64,000 nucleotides of DNA from Bacteroidota bacterium (GCA_030684395.1 JAUXTT010000002.1:62001-126000); one strand, 5' to 3'; counted from the stretch's first letter, positions 52,115-62,369 are shown. Made by a program: numbers and translations. The notes: generated from the letters alone by a model not told the origin.

Positions 52115-53503
52115 ATGACACTAAGATCCAAATTCAATCGTTTACTTTCTGCTATTAAACAATCGCTTAATGGTGAGCAGCAGGATTATACTCAGGGAAG
52201 TATTCCTAAAGCAGTTGTTTTGTTGGCTGTTCCAATGATCCTCGAGTTAAGCTTAGAGAGTGTGTTTGCTATTGTAGATATGTTTTTTGTAGGTAAGCTG
52301 GGTGAGAATGCAATTGCAACGGTTGGTTTAACAGAATCGGTAATTACCATTGTTTATTCAGTTGCCATTGGTTTAAGTACTGCTGCCTCAGCTATTGTTG
52401 CACGAAGGATCGGAGAAAAAAATCCGGAAGATGCTGCTCATGCAGGAGCACAATCACTTATAGTTGCTTTCTTTGTTACCTTATTGATAAGTAGTTTAGG
52501 AGTAATATTTGCACCGGAGATTTTATCCATGATGGGTGCTAAAAAAGAAGTAGTACAGGAAGGAGCAATTTTTACCCGTATCATGTTTGGAGGAAGTGCT
52601 GCTATTATGCTGTTATTTCTCATCAACGGGATATTCCGAGGGGCAGGAGATGCAGCTATGGCCATGAAAAGCTTGTGGATCGCCAGTATCATCAATATTA
52701 TCCTCTGCCCTATTTTCATCCATTTTTTTGGTTTAAAAGGCGCGGCTATTGCAACCGTTATTGGAAGAAGCACTGGTGTTATGTATCAGTGTTATCATTT
52801 ATTTAAAGGAAGCGGTATTTTAAAATTCCACACACATCATTTCACTTATGATAATATCATTGTGAAATCAATTATAAAAATCGCTTCACCTGCCACTTTA
52901 CAATTCCTTATTTCGAGCGGAAGCTGGATCCTTCTTGCACGTATGGTAGCAGAAACAGGAGGCACCAGTGCATCGGCAGGATATCAAATCGCTATTCGTA
53001 ATGTGATCTTTTTTATACTTCCTGCCTGGGGATTAAGTAATGCAGCTGCCACACTCGTAGGACAAAATTTAGGTGCTAAAGAACTGAACAGGGCCGAACA
53101 AAGTGTAATGATCACAGCAAAATACAATGCTATCTTCATGAGCTTCGTAATGTTGTTGTTCATCTTTTTTGCAAGTCCGATCATTCGTTTCTTTTCTGTA
53201 GATCCTATGGTAATAAAATTCGGAGCCGAATCTTTACGAATTATCGGAGCAGGTTTTATTTTTTACGGAATTTCTATGGTAATGACACAAGCATTAAACG
53301 GTGCGGGAGATACAAGAACACCAACGCTTATTAATTTCTTTTGTTTCTGGGTATTTCAGATACCACTTGCCTACTTCTTATCCCAATATATGAAAATGGG
53401 ATCAACAGGTGCTTTCATTGCAATTCCACTTGCACAAGGATTGGTTGCCTTGGTTTCCTGGTATTACTTTAAGAAGGGCAAATGGAAAACGGTGAAGGTA
53501 TAA
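52115..53503 (+). CDS. MATE-family multidrug or organic compound exporter
   Basis: 462 residues, 12 predicted transmembrane helices in two similar halves. First half: IPKAVVLLAVPMILELSLES, VFAIVDMFFVGKLGENAIAT; second: IKIASPATLQFLISSGSWIL, IFYGISMVMTQALNGAGDT, a MATE hallmark. The substrate is unknown and the export is driven by H+ or Na+. No regulator beside it. Confidence 0.93.
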   Translation: MTLRSKFNRLLSAIKQSLNGEQQDYTQGSIPKAVVLLAVPMILELSLESVFAIVDMFFVGKLGENAIATVGLTESVITIVYSVAIGLSTAASAIVARRIGEKNPEDAAHAGAQSLIVAFFVTLLISSLGVIFAPEILSMMGAKKEVVQEGAIFTRIMFGGSAAIMLLFLINGIFRGAGDAAMAMKSLWIASIINIILCPIFIHFFGLKGAAIATVIGRSTGVMYQCYHLFKGSGILKFHTHHFTYDNIIVKSIIKIASPATLQFLISSGSWILLARMVAETGGTSASAGYQIAIRNVIFFILPAWGLSNAAATLVGQNLGAKELNRAEQSVMITAKYNAIFMSFVMLLFIFFASPIIRFFSVDPMVIKFGAESLRIIGAGFIFYGISMVMTQALNGAGDTRTPTLINFFCFWVFQIPLAYFLSQYMKMGSTGAFIAIPLAQGLVALVSWYYFKKGKWKTVKV

Positions 53504-53523
53504 TCGAATTTTAAAATTAATAT

Positions 53524-53973
53524 ATGGCAGGCGAAGTTCAAAACAATGTATGGCCCTTACCAAAATTTTATTTTTTGGTAACTATTGATGGCAAAGACTA
53601 TCCTTTTCAGGAAGTAAGCGGATTAGAAACTGAAACGCAAACAATAGAATACAGGAATAGCAATAGCCCCGTTTTTTCAACCATTAAAATGCCGGGTATT
53701 GCCAAGCTTGGTAATGTAACACTTAAAAAAGGCGTGTTTACACATGACAATAATTTTTGGGCATGGTATTCAGCAATTAAGATGAATACCATAAAGCGGA
53801 TAACCGTTGTAATAAAATTAGTTGATGAATCGGGAAATCCAACTATGACCTGGACGCTTCAAAATGCCTGGCCAACAAAAATACAGGGAACCGATCTGAA
53901 ATCAGACGGTAACGAAGTTGCAGTAGAAACAATAGAGTTTGCGCATGAAGGCCTGGTGATTGCAAACAATTAA
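53524..53973 (+). CDS. Contractile-injection-system tube protein (T4 gp19-like), orphan
   Basis: 149 residues. MAGEVQNNVWPLPKFYFLVT, FQEVSGLETETQTIEYRNSN, TLKKGVFTHDNNFWAWYSAI and WTLQNAWPTKIQGTDLKSDG are the tail-tube (gp19 / Pvc1 / Afp1) family pattern (PKFYFxV ... SGL ... TLKRG ... W ... NAWP-K). In phages and extracellular injection systems it forms the inner tube. None of the sheath, baseplate, spike or ATPase genes is in this window. So it is a spare copy or a relic; the gene itself is intact. It lies 20 bases after the MATE gene. Confidence 0.88.
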   Translation: MAGEVQNNVWPLPKFYFLVTIDGKDYPFQEVSGLETETQTIEYRNSNSPVFSTIKMPGIAKLGNVTLKKGVFTHDNNFWAWYSAIKMNTIKRITVVIKLVDESGNPTMTWTLQNAWPTKIQGTDLKSDGNEVAVETIEFAHEGLVIANN

Positions 53974-54047
53974 TTACCAAACTATTTTAGTTTTAAAAGG
54001 TAATTAAGCAGCAAACAAGAGAAATTTATCCCACTTTTTTTTAAAGC

Positions 54048-54233
54048 TTAATTTTTCTTACGCGAAAAATCTTTGTTCTTATTCTGCTTAAGCGTTTCCT
54101 GCCGGTGAATAGATAACTCAATTTGCACTTTAAGTATTACCAATGCCTCCAAATTAAGACTTTCCAGATATGACTTCTGATAAGAAAAATCTTTTTCCTG
54201 AATATATTTTATCAAATCCTCTTTCTGAAGCAT
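54048..54233 (-). CDS. Tiny protein of the LIKYI...LEALVI family, copy 2
   Basis: 61 residues. LIKYI, 17 residues, EALVILKVQIEL matches the protein at 22387-22572 with the same spacing; outside this core the two are not alike and the C-terminus here is Lys/Asn-rich. No signal peptide. It faces the tube gene (convergent, 74 bases between stops). Function unknown. Confidence 0.7.
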   Translation of the reverse strand: MLQKEDLIKYIQEKDFSYQKSYLESLNLEALVILKVQIELSIHRQETLKQNKNKDFSRKKN

Positions 54234-54372
54234 GAGTACAAGGAAAGAAGATTAATGTATATTTCATATTAATTTCGATAAATCTCTCTTTTTTATCCTT
54301 CAATACAAGTTTTATCAAGTACAAATAAAAGAGATAAATTACATCAAAGTAACTATTTCCATAAGTTCATTT

Positions 54373-55005
54373 TTATATTTCGTAAGAAAAAGAGACCCAA
54401 TCATAATTGTGTTTATTACAATATGTGAAGCCCCGGATCATTCTATCCAATAGCCTTAAAAAGTCAATATCCGCTGTTACTGACTTTGCTTTTATTGCTG
54501 TTAATTTATCAAGAAGATACTTTACTTCTTCCCGACTAAAATAATTAGTACATATATCTTCCTCATCAAAAGGTGTATCAAATATTTTTTTGTATTGAAT
54601 GACCCTTTCAAATGTTAGCTTACTTTCGTTTTCTTCCAAGGACTTATTTAACTGTTCCGTTAATCCATTATACTTCCAGATTCCCTCATTTTCTGAAAGG
54701 CACTTTCCTAACTTATCACAAATACAAAGCAAGGAATAGCCATAATCATTCCACTCACCTGATAAGCCCCTGCCATCATTTCCTTTAATGAGTCCGAATA
54801 ATTTAGATGGTACTATGGTTCTTTTGTTTTCGGGAACATAATCAAAAATCAATTCTTTTAATTCCCTTTTAAAACTAAATTTCTCATCATATTTCTCAAA
54901 AGCCTTCGATTGAAGTATTTCTGCATGCAAAGTTTCATCTTTGCTTCCAAACACTGTTTGTGCCTGCTTTAAATCAATTGCAAAAGGTATAACAACTGTT
55001 CCCAT
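54373..55005 (-). CDS. Unknown cytoplasmic protein (DUF7691-like)
   Basis: 210 residues. The opening MGTVVIPFAIDLKQAQTVFG and SKDETLHAEI resembles a family of uncharacterised proteins (MGY-x-L-x-PYAVDLdxLxxVxGSxDE), tentatively DUF7691; a GLSGEWNDYGYSLLCICDKL block follows. No active site residues can be named. It ends 7 bases from the next minus-strand gene's stop on its left side, so the two are likely in one operon. Confidence 0.6.
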   Translation of the reverse strand: MGTVVIPFAIDLKQAQTVFGSKDETLHAEILQSKAFEKYDEKFSFKRELKELIFDYVPENKRTIVPSKLFGLIKGNDGRGLSGEWNDYGYSLLCICDKLGKCLSENEGIWKYNGLTEQLNKSLEENESKLTFERVIQYKKIFDTPFDEEDICTNYFSREEVKYLLDKLTAIKAKSVTADIDFLRLLDRMIRGFTYCNKHNYDWVSFSYEI

Positions 55006-55012
55006 AGTCTAT

Positions 55013-56230
55013 TTATTCATAAATAATTTTTTTAAATAAAATTCCTTTATCGTTTATCAAGCGAATTACATAAACTCCTTTGTTAGTACTGCTTAAATTA
55101 AGCAAGTATGTAGTTGAACTAATAATACCCTGCACAACAAGCTTTCCAAGTGCATTATAAACTTCAAATTTAGTTTCCTGTGAATCTTCCACCTTTATTG
55201 TAAGTTCTCCCGATTCGGTTGGGTTAGGAAAAACAACGAAGTCAATACTTTCTAAATTATTCTCAACAGGTAGTATGCCAGAATAAGTGTGGTTTCCGTT
55301 ATAATCGACCTGCTTTAGCCTATAATACCTTCGGGTTTCGGAAAAAGAATCAATTACTTTGTAGTTTACAACTGTATTACTATTCCCCATTGCTTCCACC
55401 CTTTTCAACTCAAAAAAGCTCTCTCCATTTATACTGTACTCCAACATAAAATAATTACTATTAGTTTCTGCACTAGTACTCCAACTTATTTCAACTTGCT
55501 CCTTTCTTAATACAGCAATAAATGAGAGCAGTTCAACCGGCATAACAACGCCGCCGTTTGAAGCTCCAAAAGTTGATGTTGCTGAATTTTGCCAAGTGAG
55601 GCTTCCGTCGTTATTACGCTCCTTTACAACACCGTCGCTATGACTCCCAATATTTTCATAGCTTGCTGCTGCTGAAGGAATAGTTACTGTTTGTGATCCG
55701 CATGAACCAACGGCACTAATTGTAAGTGTTAGTGCTGTTGTAAGCTGTCCTCCTCCCCAAATAATTGCATCCTGAATAACTCCTGAATTATTATACAATA
55801 AAATCTGCTCGCTTCCATTTGTAAATATGCCTACCTGATTACCCGACAGGGAACCATTGCTACCTGGGTTATTTGTTGTACAGCCACAAGTTGCCCAATT
55901 AAGATTAGGGCTTAAGCCCGAGCCTGCAGCACTGGCCACGGTATAAAAACCACCAGCCGGAATTGTTGCCCCTAAAGGAAAAGTTACTGCAAAATCTCCG
56001 TCAGAAAAAAACCAGCAACCAATGTTTACCGGAGAACCCGATCCATTATAAAACTCTATCCATTCGGCTGTATTTGGCATATTAGCTCCATCATTGGCGC
56101 CGGAAGGATTTACCATAATTTCATTGATAAATACCTGAGCCTTGAAATTAGAATATATCATTAACAGAAAAAGGAAAACTAGTTTATTCCCCAACCAATA
56201 CTTAAAAAAAATTACTATTACTCTACCCAT
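55013..56230 (-). CDS. Lamin-tail-domain T9SS type A secreted protein
   Basis: About 405 residues from ATG at 56228-56230 (MGRVIVIFFKYWLGNKLVFL, signal peptide end SNFKAQ). N-terminal lamin tail domain: VFINEIMVNPSGANDGANMP, AEWIEFYNGSGSPVNIGCWF. Then LPVELLSFIAVLRKEQVEISW, WSTSAETNSNYFMLEYSING, a fibronectin-like segment also seen in the cargo at 7454. The end has FVVFPNPTESGELTI, LGKLVVQG and GVYVIRLI, the type A sorting domain. Secreted to the cell surface; function unknown. Confidence 0.9.
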   Translation of the reverse strand: MGRVIVIFFKYWLGNKLVFLFLLMIYSNFKAQVFINEIMVNPSGANDGANMPNTAEWIEFYNGSGSPVNIGCWFFSDGDFAVTFPLGATIPAGGFYTVASAAGSGLSPNLNWATCGCTTNNPGSNGSLSGNQVGIFTNGSEQILLYNNSGVIQDAIIWGGGQLTTALTLTISAVGSCGSQTVTIPSAAASYENIGSHSDGVVKERNNDGSLTWQNSATSTFGASNGGVVMPVELLSFIAVLRKEQVEISWSTSAETNSNYFMLEYSINGESFFELKRVEAMGNSNTVVNYKVIDSFSETRRYYRLKQVDYNGNHTYSGILPVENNLESIDFVVFPNPTESGELTIKVEDSQETKFEVYNALGKLVVQGIISSTTYLLNLSSTNKGVYVIRLINDKGILFKKIIYE

Positions 56231-56586
56231 TTTAGATTTTATTGATTTGTAATTAAACAAAAACTGCTAAATCAGATAAAGTGGTTTCGGATAAATCTAT
56301 TAAAGAAGTCCTATAGGCTTTTCACTTTATAAAAGACGTGAATCCTTCAAAACAAAAGTAGAGAAGTTATATGTGCTTATTATTTAATGTCCATTAAGTT
56401 TAAATGAACAAAACATCTGTAATGTAAATTTTCGGGTAGGTATGTTAAGTATTAAAACAGTAACACCTCAATGTAAATACAACATAAATGAAAGGTTACT
56501 GAAATTCACTGTATTCAAAAAAACATTTAAGTATATCATAACACATCAATAAAAATAGGAACATGTTGCTTTCTCAACTTTGCAGA
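56231..56586. other. Gene-free divergent promoter region
   Basis: A 356-base AT-rich region between divergent T9SS genes. No ORF or RNA gene seen. CAACTTTG at 56575-56582 resembles a -7 box but lies only 4 bases before the phosphatase start. Confidence 0.45.
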
Positions 56587-58917
56587 ATGAGAAAACTACT
56601 ACTTTTTACTATAACTCTTTTTTGCATCAAAGCTTCTTTAGCTCAATTATCACCGATTATAACTGCAGGAAGTCTTTGGAGGTATTTGGATAATGGATCA
56701 GATCAGGGGACTATCTGGTACCAAACCGGTTTTAATGATCTAAGCTGGTTTCCGGGTAACGCTCAACTTGGTTACGGCGATTCAGACGAAGCTACAGTTG
56801 TTTCTTATGGCCCCAGTTCTTCTTCCAAATACATTACTACTTATTTCAGAAAAACATTTAATGTTAGTAATCCTGCCCAATATTCTTCACTTGATCTGCA
56901 GGCTATCCGCGATGATGGAATTATAGTTTACCTGAACGGAATTGAGGTATGGAGAAACAATATGCCTGGTGGAGTTATAACTTATACCACAGAAGCCAGT
57001 TCTACTATTTCATTTGGAGGCGAAAGTATATGGAATCAAACATCTGTAAGTTCCTCATATCTGATCAGTGGTTCCAATACAATTGCAGTAGAAATTCATC
57101 AGGATGATGCCGGTAGTTCTGATATAAGCTTCGACCTGAAACTTTCAGGAAATCTAAGCCCCATTGTAACAACTGTTGACAGAGGTCCTTACCTAAACCT
57201 TGCCACATCAAACAGTATTATTGTAAAATGGAGAACGACTCAGGCTTGCGACTCCAAAGTATCTTTTGGTGCATCACCAACTTCTTTAAACCAAAGTATC
57301 TCCGACCCTGTATTTACAACAAATCACGAAGTAAAAGTTACAGGACTCAATCCTTCAACCATTTATTATTATGCAGTTGGAACAAATAGTAGTGCTTTAA
57401 CAACGGCAACTAATCAAACTTACTTCAAAACAACTCCTATACAAGGAACTAAAGGGAATTACAAATTTTGGGTTGTAGGCGATGCAGGAACAGGCAATAA
57501 TGATCAGCGAAATGCAAAGAATGGTTTCCTTCAATACACCGATAGTTCTTTTATTGATGGTTGGTTATGGTTAGGTGATAATGCCTACGAAGGTGGTAAG
57601 GACAACGAATATCAAAGCAATGTTTTTTCAAACAATACCTACGAAAATGAATTAAAGAGGATAACTGTTTGGCCTGCTCCCGGGAATCACGATTACAATA
57701 ATCATATCCCTTTTTCACCTTCTCCGGCTTACTACGATATTTTCACACTTCCCACAAATGCTGAAGCAGGTGGATTAGCATCGGGCACAGAAAAATACTA
57801 TTCTTATAATTATGGAAACATACACTTTATAGTTTTAGATTCATACGATGAAGGAAGAAACACAACTGATCCAATGGCCACCTGGCTTACCGCTGATTTG
57901 GCAGCAAACATTCAACCATGGATAATTGCATACTGGCACCATCCTCCTTATACAAAAGGAAGCCACAACTCCGACAACAGTAATTTTTTGGATGGGGAAT
58001 TAGTTGATATCCGGGAAAATATTATTCCGATTATTGAAGCAGGTGGGGTTGATCTGGTATTGAATGGACACAGTCATTGTTATGAACGCTCTGTACTACT
58101 CGACGGGCATTATGGTTCTTCAAGTTCCTTAAACGCCAATATGCTTATCGACAATACCAGTGGTTCTTATCCCAACTCCTGTCCGTATCAAAAACAAACA
58201 GAAATAAGTAAAGCACATAAAGGAACAGTATATACAGTATGTGGGTCCTCGGGTAAACTTGGCAGCACATCCAGTGGCTGGCCTCATCCTGTAATGTACA
58301 GTTATTCAAATACAATTTTAGGAAGTATGTTATTGGAAATAAATGATAATCGTTTGGATGCTAAATTTATTAATTCAGGTGGTACAATATCCGATCAATT
58401 CAGCATTGTAAAAAATGCAGGTAAGAAAATAAGCCTGAATGCATGCCCCGGAGAAAACAGTGTGCTTCATCCTTCATGGCCGGGAATGGTTGAATGGTTT
58501 CCGCTTGGAATTACGCAAGATTCGGTAACGGTAAACCCAATGGTTGCAACAACTTATTATGCCTATGATCCTTTAAGTTGCATCAGAGATACATTTGAAA
58601 TCAGCATGCTACCAAGTACTAATTGTTCAAGTATTGGTATTGTTGAAACAATACATACTAATCAGGCATGGGTATATCCTAATTTATTAAACGGATCGGA
58701 GCACGCAATAACCATCCAGCATCTTCCTGAGTTTACGATAAATGAAATTTATTTATACAACATGAATGGGAAGAAGATCCTGTTACATAATACAGAACGC
58801 ATTAAAGAAACTCAACTGAATGTAAGCCTTCCTGATTTGGAAGCCGGAATGTATTTAATAGAAATACTTTCAACTGATTCAAAATCCATTCTAAAAAAAA
58901 TAGCCATTACCTATTAA
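56587..58917 (+). CDS. Secreted metallophosphatase (purple-acid-phosphatase-like) with T9SS domain
   Basis: 776 residues from ATG 56587 (MRKLLLFTITLFCIKASLAQ is a full signal peptide; the frame opens at 56563). About 25-190: a beta-sandwich domain (LGYGDSDEATVVSYGP, FRKTFNV, LQAIRDDGIIVYLNGIEVWR). About 195-290: fibronectin-type domain (RGPYLNLATSNSIIVKWRTT). About 295-580: metallophosphoesterase core with VVGDAGTG, LGDNAYEGG, PAPGNHDYNN, YWHHPPYT and LNGHSHCYERS supplying metal ligands. The end (WVYPNLLNGSEHAITI, LEAGMYLIEI) is a type A sorting domain. It removes phosphate from extracellular substrates. First gene of a tight operon. Confidence 0.92.
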   Translation: MRKLLLFTITLFCIKASLAQLSPIITAGSLWRYLDNGSDQGTIWYQTGFNDLSWFPGNAQLGYGDSDEATVVSYGPSSSSKYITTYFRKTFNVSNPAQYSSLDLQAIRDDGIIVYLNGIEVWRNNMPGGVITYTTEASSTISFGGESIWNQTSVSSSYLISGSNTIAVEIHQDDAGSSDISFDLKLSGNLSPIVTTVDRGPYLNLATSNSIIVKWRTTQACDSKVSFGASPTSLNQSISDPVFTTNHEVKVTGLNPSTIYYYAVGTNSSALTTATNQTYFKTTPIQGTKGNYKFWVVGDAGTGNNDQRNAKNGFLQYTDSSFIDGWLWLGDNAYEGGKDNEYQSNVFSNNTYENELKRITVWPAPGNHDYNNHIPFSPSPAYYDIFTLPTNAEAGGLASGTEKYYSYNYGNIHFIVLDSYDEGRNTTDPMATWLTADLAANIQPWIIAYWHHPPYTKGSHNSDNSNFLDGELVDIRENIIPIIEAGGVDLVLNGHSHCYERSVLLDGHYGSSSSLNANMLIDNTSGSYPNSCPYQKQTEISKAHKGTVYTVCGSSGKLGSTSSGWPHPVMYSYSNTILGSMLLEINDNRLDAKFINSGGTISDQFSIVKNAGKKISLNACPGENSVLHPSWPGMVEWFPLGITQDSVTVNPMVATTYYAYDPLSCIRDTFEISMLPSTNCSSIGIVETIHTNQAWVYPNLLNGSEHAITIQHLPEFTINEIYLYNMNGKKILLHNTERIKETQLNVSLPDLEAGMYLIEILSTDSKSILKKIAITY

Positions 58918-58921
58918 TATT

Positions 58922-60505
58922 ATGAAGAGATTATTATTTTTTTTACCCCTAAGCTTCTCGTACCTGTTATTTCATGCACAATGTAATACCACTAACATTA
59001 CCGGAGATTATATCGTTAATTCCAGTATCATACTTTCGGGGACATACAATGTTAGTGGCAAATTTGTTGTTCCATCGGGAGTAACTGTATTTGTTGGAAA
59101 ACATAGCAACAATAGTTGCGGGAAATTAGAAATCAACGCGGCAAACATTATAATTAACGGAGCCATTAATGCTGATGATGCAGGTTTTACAGGAGGTGCA
59201 GGTGGAGCTGGAGGAGTTGATGTTACAAGCATTACCGGTGATGTTGTGTCGCTTACAGATTGTAGTAATAAAGACAATACAGGGCAAGTGACAGTAGAAG
59301 GCGGAACTCAGGGGAATCAGGGAACCGGACCGGGAGGTAGCCAACCGGGGTTACCGGGACAAAATGGTTCAGGTCCAAAACAGCAATGTTTAACCAATGA
59401 TGATGAAGCAGGAATGATTGGTTCGGGTGGTGGTGCAGGCGGTGGAGCCGGTGGTTCTTATGGTGGACAAGGTGGAAATGCTTCTCAGGGAGGAAACGGA
59501 ACAAATTTTTATAGCTCAAGCGGTGTGAATGTATCTACAGGCTATGCTGTGGTAGCAGGAAATGGAGGCTTAAACGGTAATCCTGGAATTGTTTACGGTA
59601 CAACAAGCGCTAACGATATAGAATTAGGTTCGGGTGGTGCAGGTGCCGGAGGTGGCGGACGTTCATTTATTCAGGGAGGAAATGGCGGTAAAGGTGGGAA
59701 CGGAGGAGGATGCATTAAACTTATTGCTCAAGATACACTGATCATTAGTGGAGTACTATCAGCAAATGGATCAAACGGATTGAACGGCGGTTCGGGAGGA
59801 AATGGTGGGCAAACGGCAAAATGTTGCAGTGATGGATGTGATGACTGTGGTGAAGCTAACCTTTCTTGCGGTGCAGGTGGCGGAAGTGGCGCAGGAGGAG
59901 GTTCGGGTGGCGGAATTTTATTAGAATGTTATAATCATGTAAATATCACTTCGAATCTACATGCAAAAGGCGGAAACGGTGGCGCCGGTGGATTAAAAGG
60001 ATATGGAATCAGTTGTAATTATAGCGCAACTTTTTGCGGAACACAATCTCTAACAAGCGGTGACGGAAATGACGGTGCTCAGGGAGGTGGTGCCGGAGGC
60101 GGGCGTATAAAAATAATAGCAGGAGCATGTGCTTTAGCATCCACAAATCCTACTACTAATGTTTCCGGAGGTACCGGTTTTGCAAACGGAGCTACTGGAA
60201 CTTATAATGTTATTTGCTCTCCTGTTTCTTTAGCAGAAAATACACTATATCATCAGTTAAAAATTTTTCCAAATCCTGCACAACAATCCATCAGGATACA
60301 ATTTAAATTCCCACAATTTTTAAAAGACAACAACGCCTCTTTCCATATCTATGATATTAACTCACAGCTTGTCATTTCCGATCCTTGTATATTAAATACT
60401 ACTGATACACAAGAAATAAATATAAACGAATTACCCTCCGGAATTTACTTTTTGCGATTGATCTCAAGTGAAATTACTGTTATAGAAAAAATAATCAAGA
60501 ATTAA
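58922..60505 (+). CDS. Glycine-rich T9SS type A secreted protein
   Basis: 527 residues, signal peptide ending LLFHAQ. The body is Gly-rich with frequent GGAGG, GGNGG and GAGGGG tracts (as in GGAGAGGGGRSFIQGGNGGK), and several Cys clusters (AKCCSDGCDDCGEANLSCGA). The start FVVPSGVTVFVGKHSNNSCG and NIIINGAINADDAG suggest a beta-helix surface protein. The end (LKIFPNPAQQSIRIQFKF, LPSGIYFLRLI) is a type A sorting domain. Starts 4 bases after the phosphatase gene. Function unknown; structural or adhesive role likely. Confidence 0.88.
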   Translation: MKRLLFFLPLSFSYLLFHAQCNTTNITGDYIVNSSIILSGTYNVSGKFVVPSGVTVFVGKHSNNSCGKLEINAANIIINGAINADDAGFTGGAGGAGGVDVTSITGDVVSLTDCSNKDNTGQVTVEGGTQGNQGTGPGGSQPGLPGQNGSGPKQQCLTNDDEAGMIGSGGGAGGGAGGSYGGQGGNASQGGNGTNFYSSSGVNVSTGYAVVAGNGGLNGNPGIVYGTTSANDIELGSGGAGAGGGGRSFIQGGNGGKGGNGGGCIKLIAQDTLIISGVLSANGSNGLNGGSGGNGGQTAKCCSDGCDDCGEANLSCGAGGGSGAGGGSGGGILLECYNHVNITSNLHAKGGNGGAGGLKGYGISCNYSATFCGTQSLTSGDGNDGAQGGGAGGGRIKIIAGACALASTNPTTNVSGGTGFANGATGTYNVICSPVSLAENTLYHQLKIFPNPAQQSIRIQFKFPQFLKDNNASFHIYDINSQLVISDPCILNTTDTQEININELPSGIYFLRLISSEITVIEKIIKN

Positions 60506-60512
60506 TTTAAAA

Positions 60513-62369
60513 ATGAAAAAACTACTACTCTCCTTCTCTATTCTACTTTTAAGTTTTGTTGCAAATGCCCAACAACATACATTGACCTTACAAAGTTGTT
60601 TAAAACCTTTCTACCATGGCGTAGCATCCGGCGATCCATTATCTGACGGGGTTATCATTTGGACAAGGGTAACATCTGATTCATCAGAAATTGGAAGCAT
60701 GATGGTAGTTAACTGGAAAGTTGCAACAGACACCGGAATGACCAATGTGATTCAAAACGGCTCCATCCTTACCGACTCAACAGTTGATTATACTGTTAAA
60801 GTAGATGTAACAGGATTGAATCCCAACACCTTTTATTTTTATGAATTTCAATATGGTAATTATTACTCTCCCAGAGGAAGAACGAAAACCACACCTATAG
60901 GAAATAATGTTGATAGTTTAAGATTTGCTTTGGTTTCCTGCGCAAATTTTGAAGCGGGATATTTTAATGTATACTCTGCTTTGTTACAACGGGAAGATTT
61001 TGATGCAGTAATTGCGTTGGGAGATTATATATATGAATACAATACCGGTGGCTACTCGCCTAACGCAGCAGTAAACCGACAGTGGTCACCTGCTAACGAA
61101 ATTGTTACCATAGGTGATTATAGAATGCGTTATTCATCCTATCATATTGATGAAGATCTTCAGCGTTTACATCAGCAATTCCCTTTTATAATTGTTTATG
61201 ACGATCATGAGTTTGCTAATGATGCCTGGATGAATGGAGCAGAAAATCATCAACCTGCAGAAGGAATTTGGAGTTCAAGAAAGGAAATGGCTCAAAAAGC
61301 TTTTTTTGAATGGCTGCCTATCCGCCAAACAAGTGCTTCAAATCCTTATCAGATATACAGAAATATTAAATACGGAGATTTGGTTGACCTATTAATGCTG
61401 GATACAAGAGTAGAAGGTCGTGATGAACAGGACGGCACATCTGGAGCTACAGTAACCGCATCAACAAGAAAACTTTTAGGCACAACTCAATTTAACTGGC
61501 TTACCAATCAACTTGGTAGCTCAACAGCCAAATGGAAAGTACTTGGCCAACAAGTTATGATGGCTCCTTTAAAAGTATTTGGTGTGGCTGTAAACGGTGA
61601 CCAATGGGATGGGTATCCGGCTGAAAGAAACAGGGTTTATGATTATATTTTAAATAACAATATTTCAAATATGGTTGTTATTACAGGAGATATACATTCG
61701 TCATGGGCAAACGACCTCCCAACTTCCACTTACAATGGGTCAACAGGAGCAGGTTCCGCAGGTGTAGAATTTGTTACACCAAGCGTAACCTCTCCGGGAA
61801 TATCATTACCGCTCGGTGCTTCAGCAATTCAAGCATCCAACAGTCACATCAAATATTGTGATTTGAGTAGTCACGGATACATTATAATGGATATTAATAA
61901 AAACAGAACTCAAGCCGACTGGTATAATATTTCAACCATTGATACGCAATCTCCTTCCTTTACTTATGCCAAATCATTTTTTGTAAATAATCTCCAAAGG
62001 CATTTAATTTCGAGTAGTTCAGCAGCGATACCACGCAACTCTATTTACCAACTTCAGGCACCTTTGTGTCCGCGCGTTTTGTCAAGCGTAGGTTTGAATA
62101 AGTATGACCCGGCTCCGGTAATATTATCAGTTTTTCCAAACCCTACAACAGATTATTTAAGTGTACAAATGTACCAGTCTGTAAAAGGTAATCTCAAATT
62201 TGAGATCTACGACTTATCAGGAAAATTAATCAGTATACAGGACAAGCATGAAACAGAACCCGGAGTTGCAAAACATGTTATTAATACTTCAGATCTTTTA
62301 AGTGGTATCTACCTGTTAAAAATAGATGCAGCCGGTTATATTAAAACAATCAGATTTGTTAAGAATTAA
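60513..62369 (+). CDS. PhoD-like alkaline phosphatase with T9SS sorting domain
   Basis: 618 residues, signal peptide ending FVANAQ. FYHGVASGDPLSDGVIIWTR is the PhoD opening; then LRFALVSCANFEAGYFNVYS, AVIALGDYIYEYNTG (metal ligand Asp), IVYDDHEFANDAWMNGA, KWKVLGQQVMMAPL and VVITGDIHSSWAND carry the Fe/Ca-binding residues. The end (ILSVFPNPTTDYLSV, LLSGIYLLKID) is a type A sorting domain, where most PhoD proteins use Tat. It releases phosphate from esters at the cell surface. Starts 7 bases after the Gly-rich gene. Confidence 0.93.
   Translation: MKKLLLSFSILLLSFVANAQQHTLTLQSCLKPFYHGVASGDPLSDGVIIWTRVTSDSSEIGSMMVVNWKVATDTGMTNVIQNGSILTDSTVDYTVKVDVTGLNPNTFYFYEFQYGNYYSPRGRTKTTPIGNNVDSLRFALVSCANFEAGYFNVYSALLQREDFDAVIALGDYIYEYNTGGYSPNAAVNRQWSPANEIVTIGDYRMRYSSYHIDEDLQRLHQQFPFIIVYDDHEFANDAWMNGAENHQPAEGIWSSRKEMAQKAFFEWLPIRQTSASNPYQIYRNIKYGDLVDLLMLDTRVEGRDEQDGTSGATVTASTRKLLGTTQFNWLTNQLGSSTAKWKVLGQQVMMAPLKVFGVAVNGDQWDGYPAERNRVYDYILNNNISNMVVITGDIHSSWANDLPTSTYNGSTGAGSAGVEFVTPSVTSPGISLPLGASAIQASNSHIKYCDLSSHGYIIMDINKNRTQADWYNISTIDTQSPSFTYAKSFFVNNLQRHLISSSSAAIPRNSIYQLQAPLCPRVLSSVGLNKYDPAPVILSVFPNPTTDYLSVQMYQSVKGNLKFEIYDLSGKLISIQDKHETEPGVAKHVINTSDLLSGIYLLKIDAAGYIKTIRFVKN

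Noticed and set aside
59008-59519. Three minus-strand ORFs opposite the Gly-rich gene
   Set aside because: They result from the low-complexity Gly codons (Pro/His/Leu-rich in reverse).
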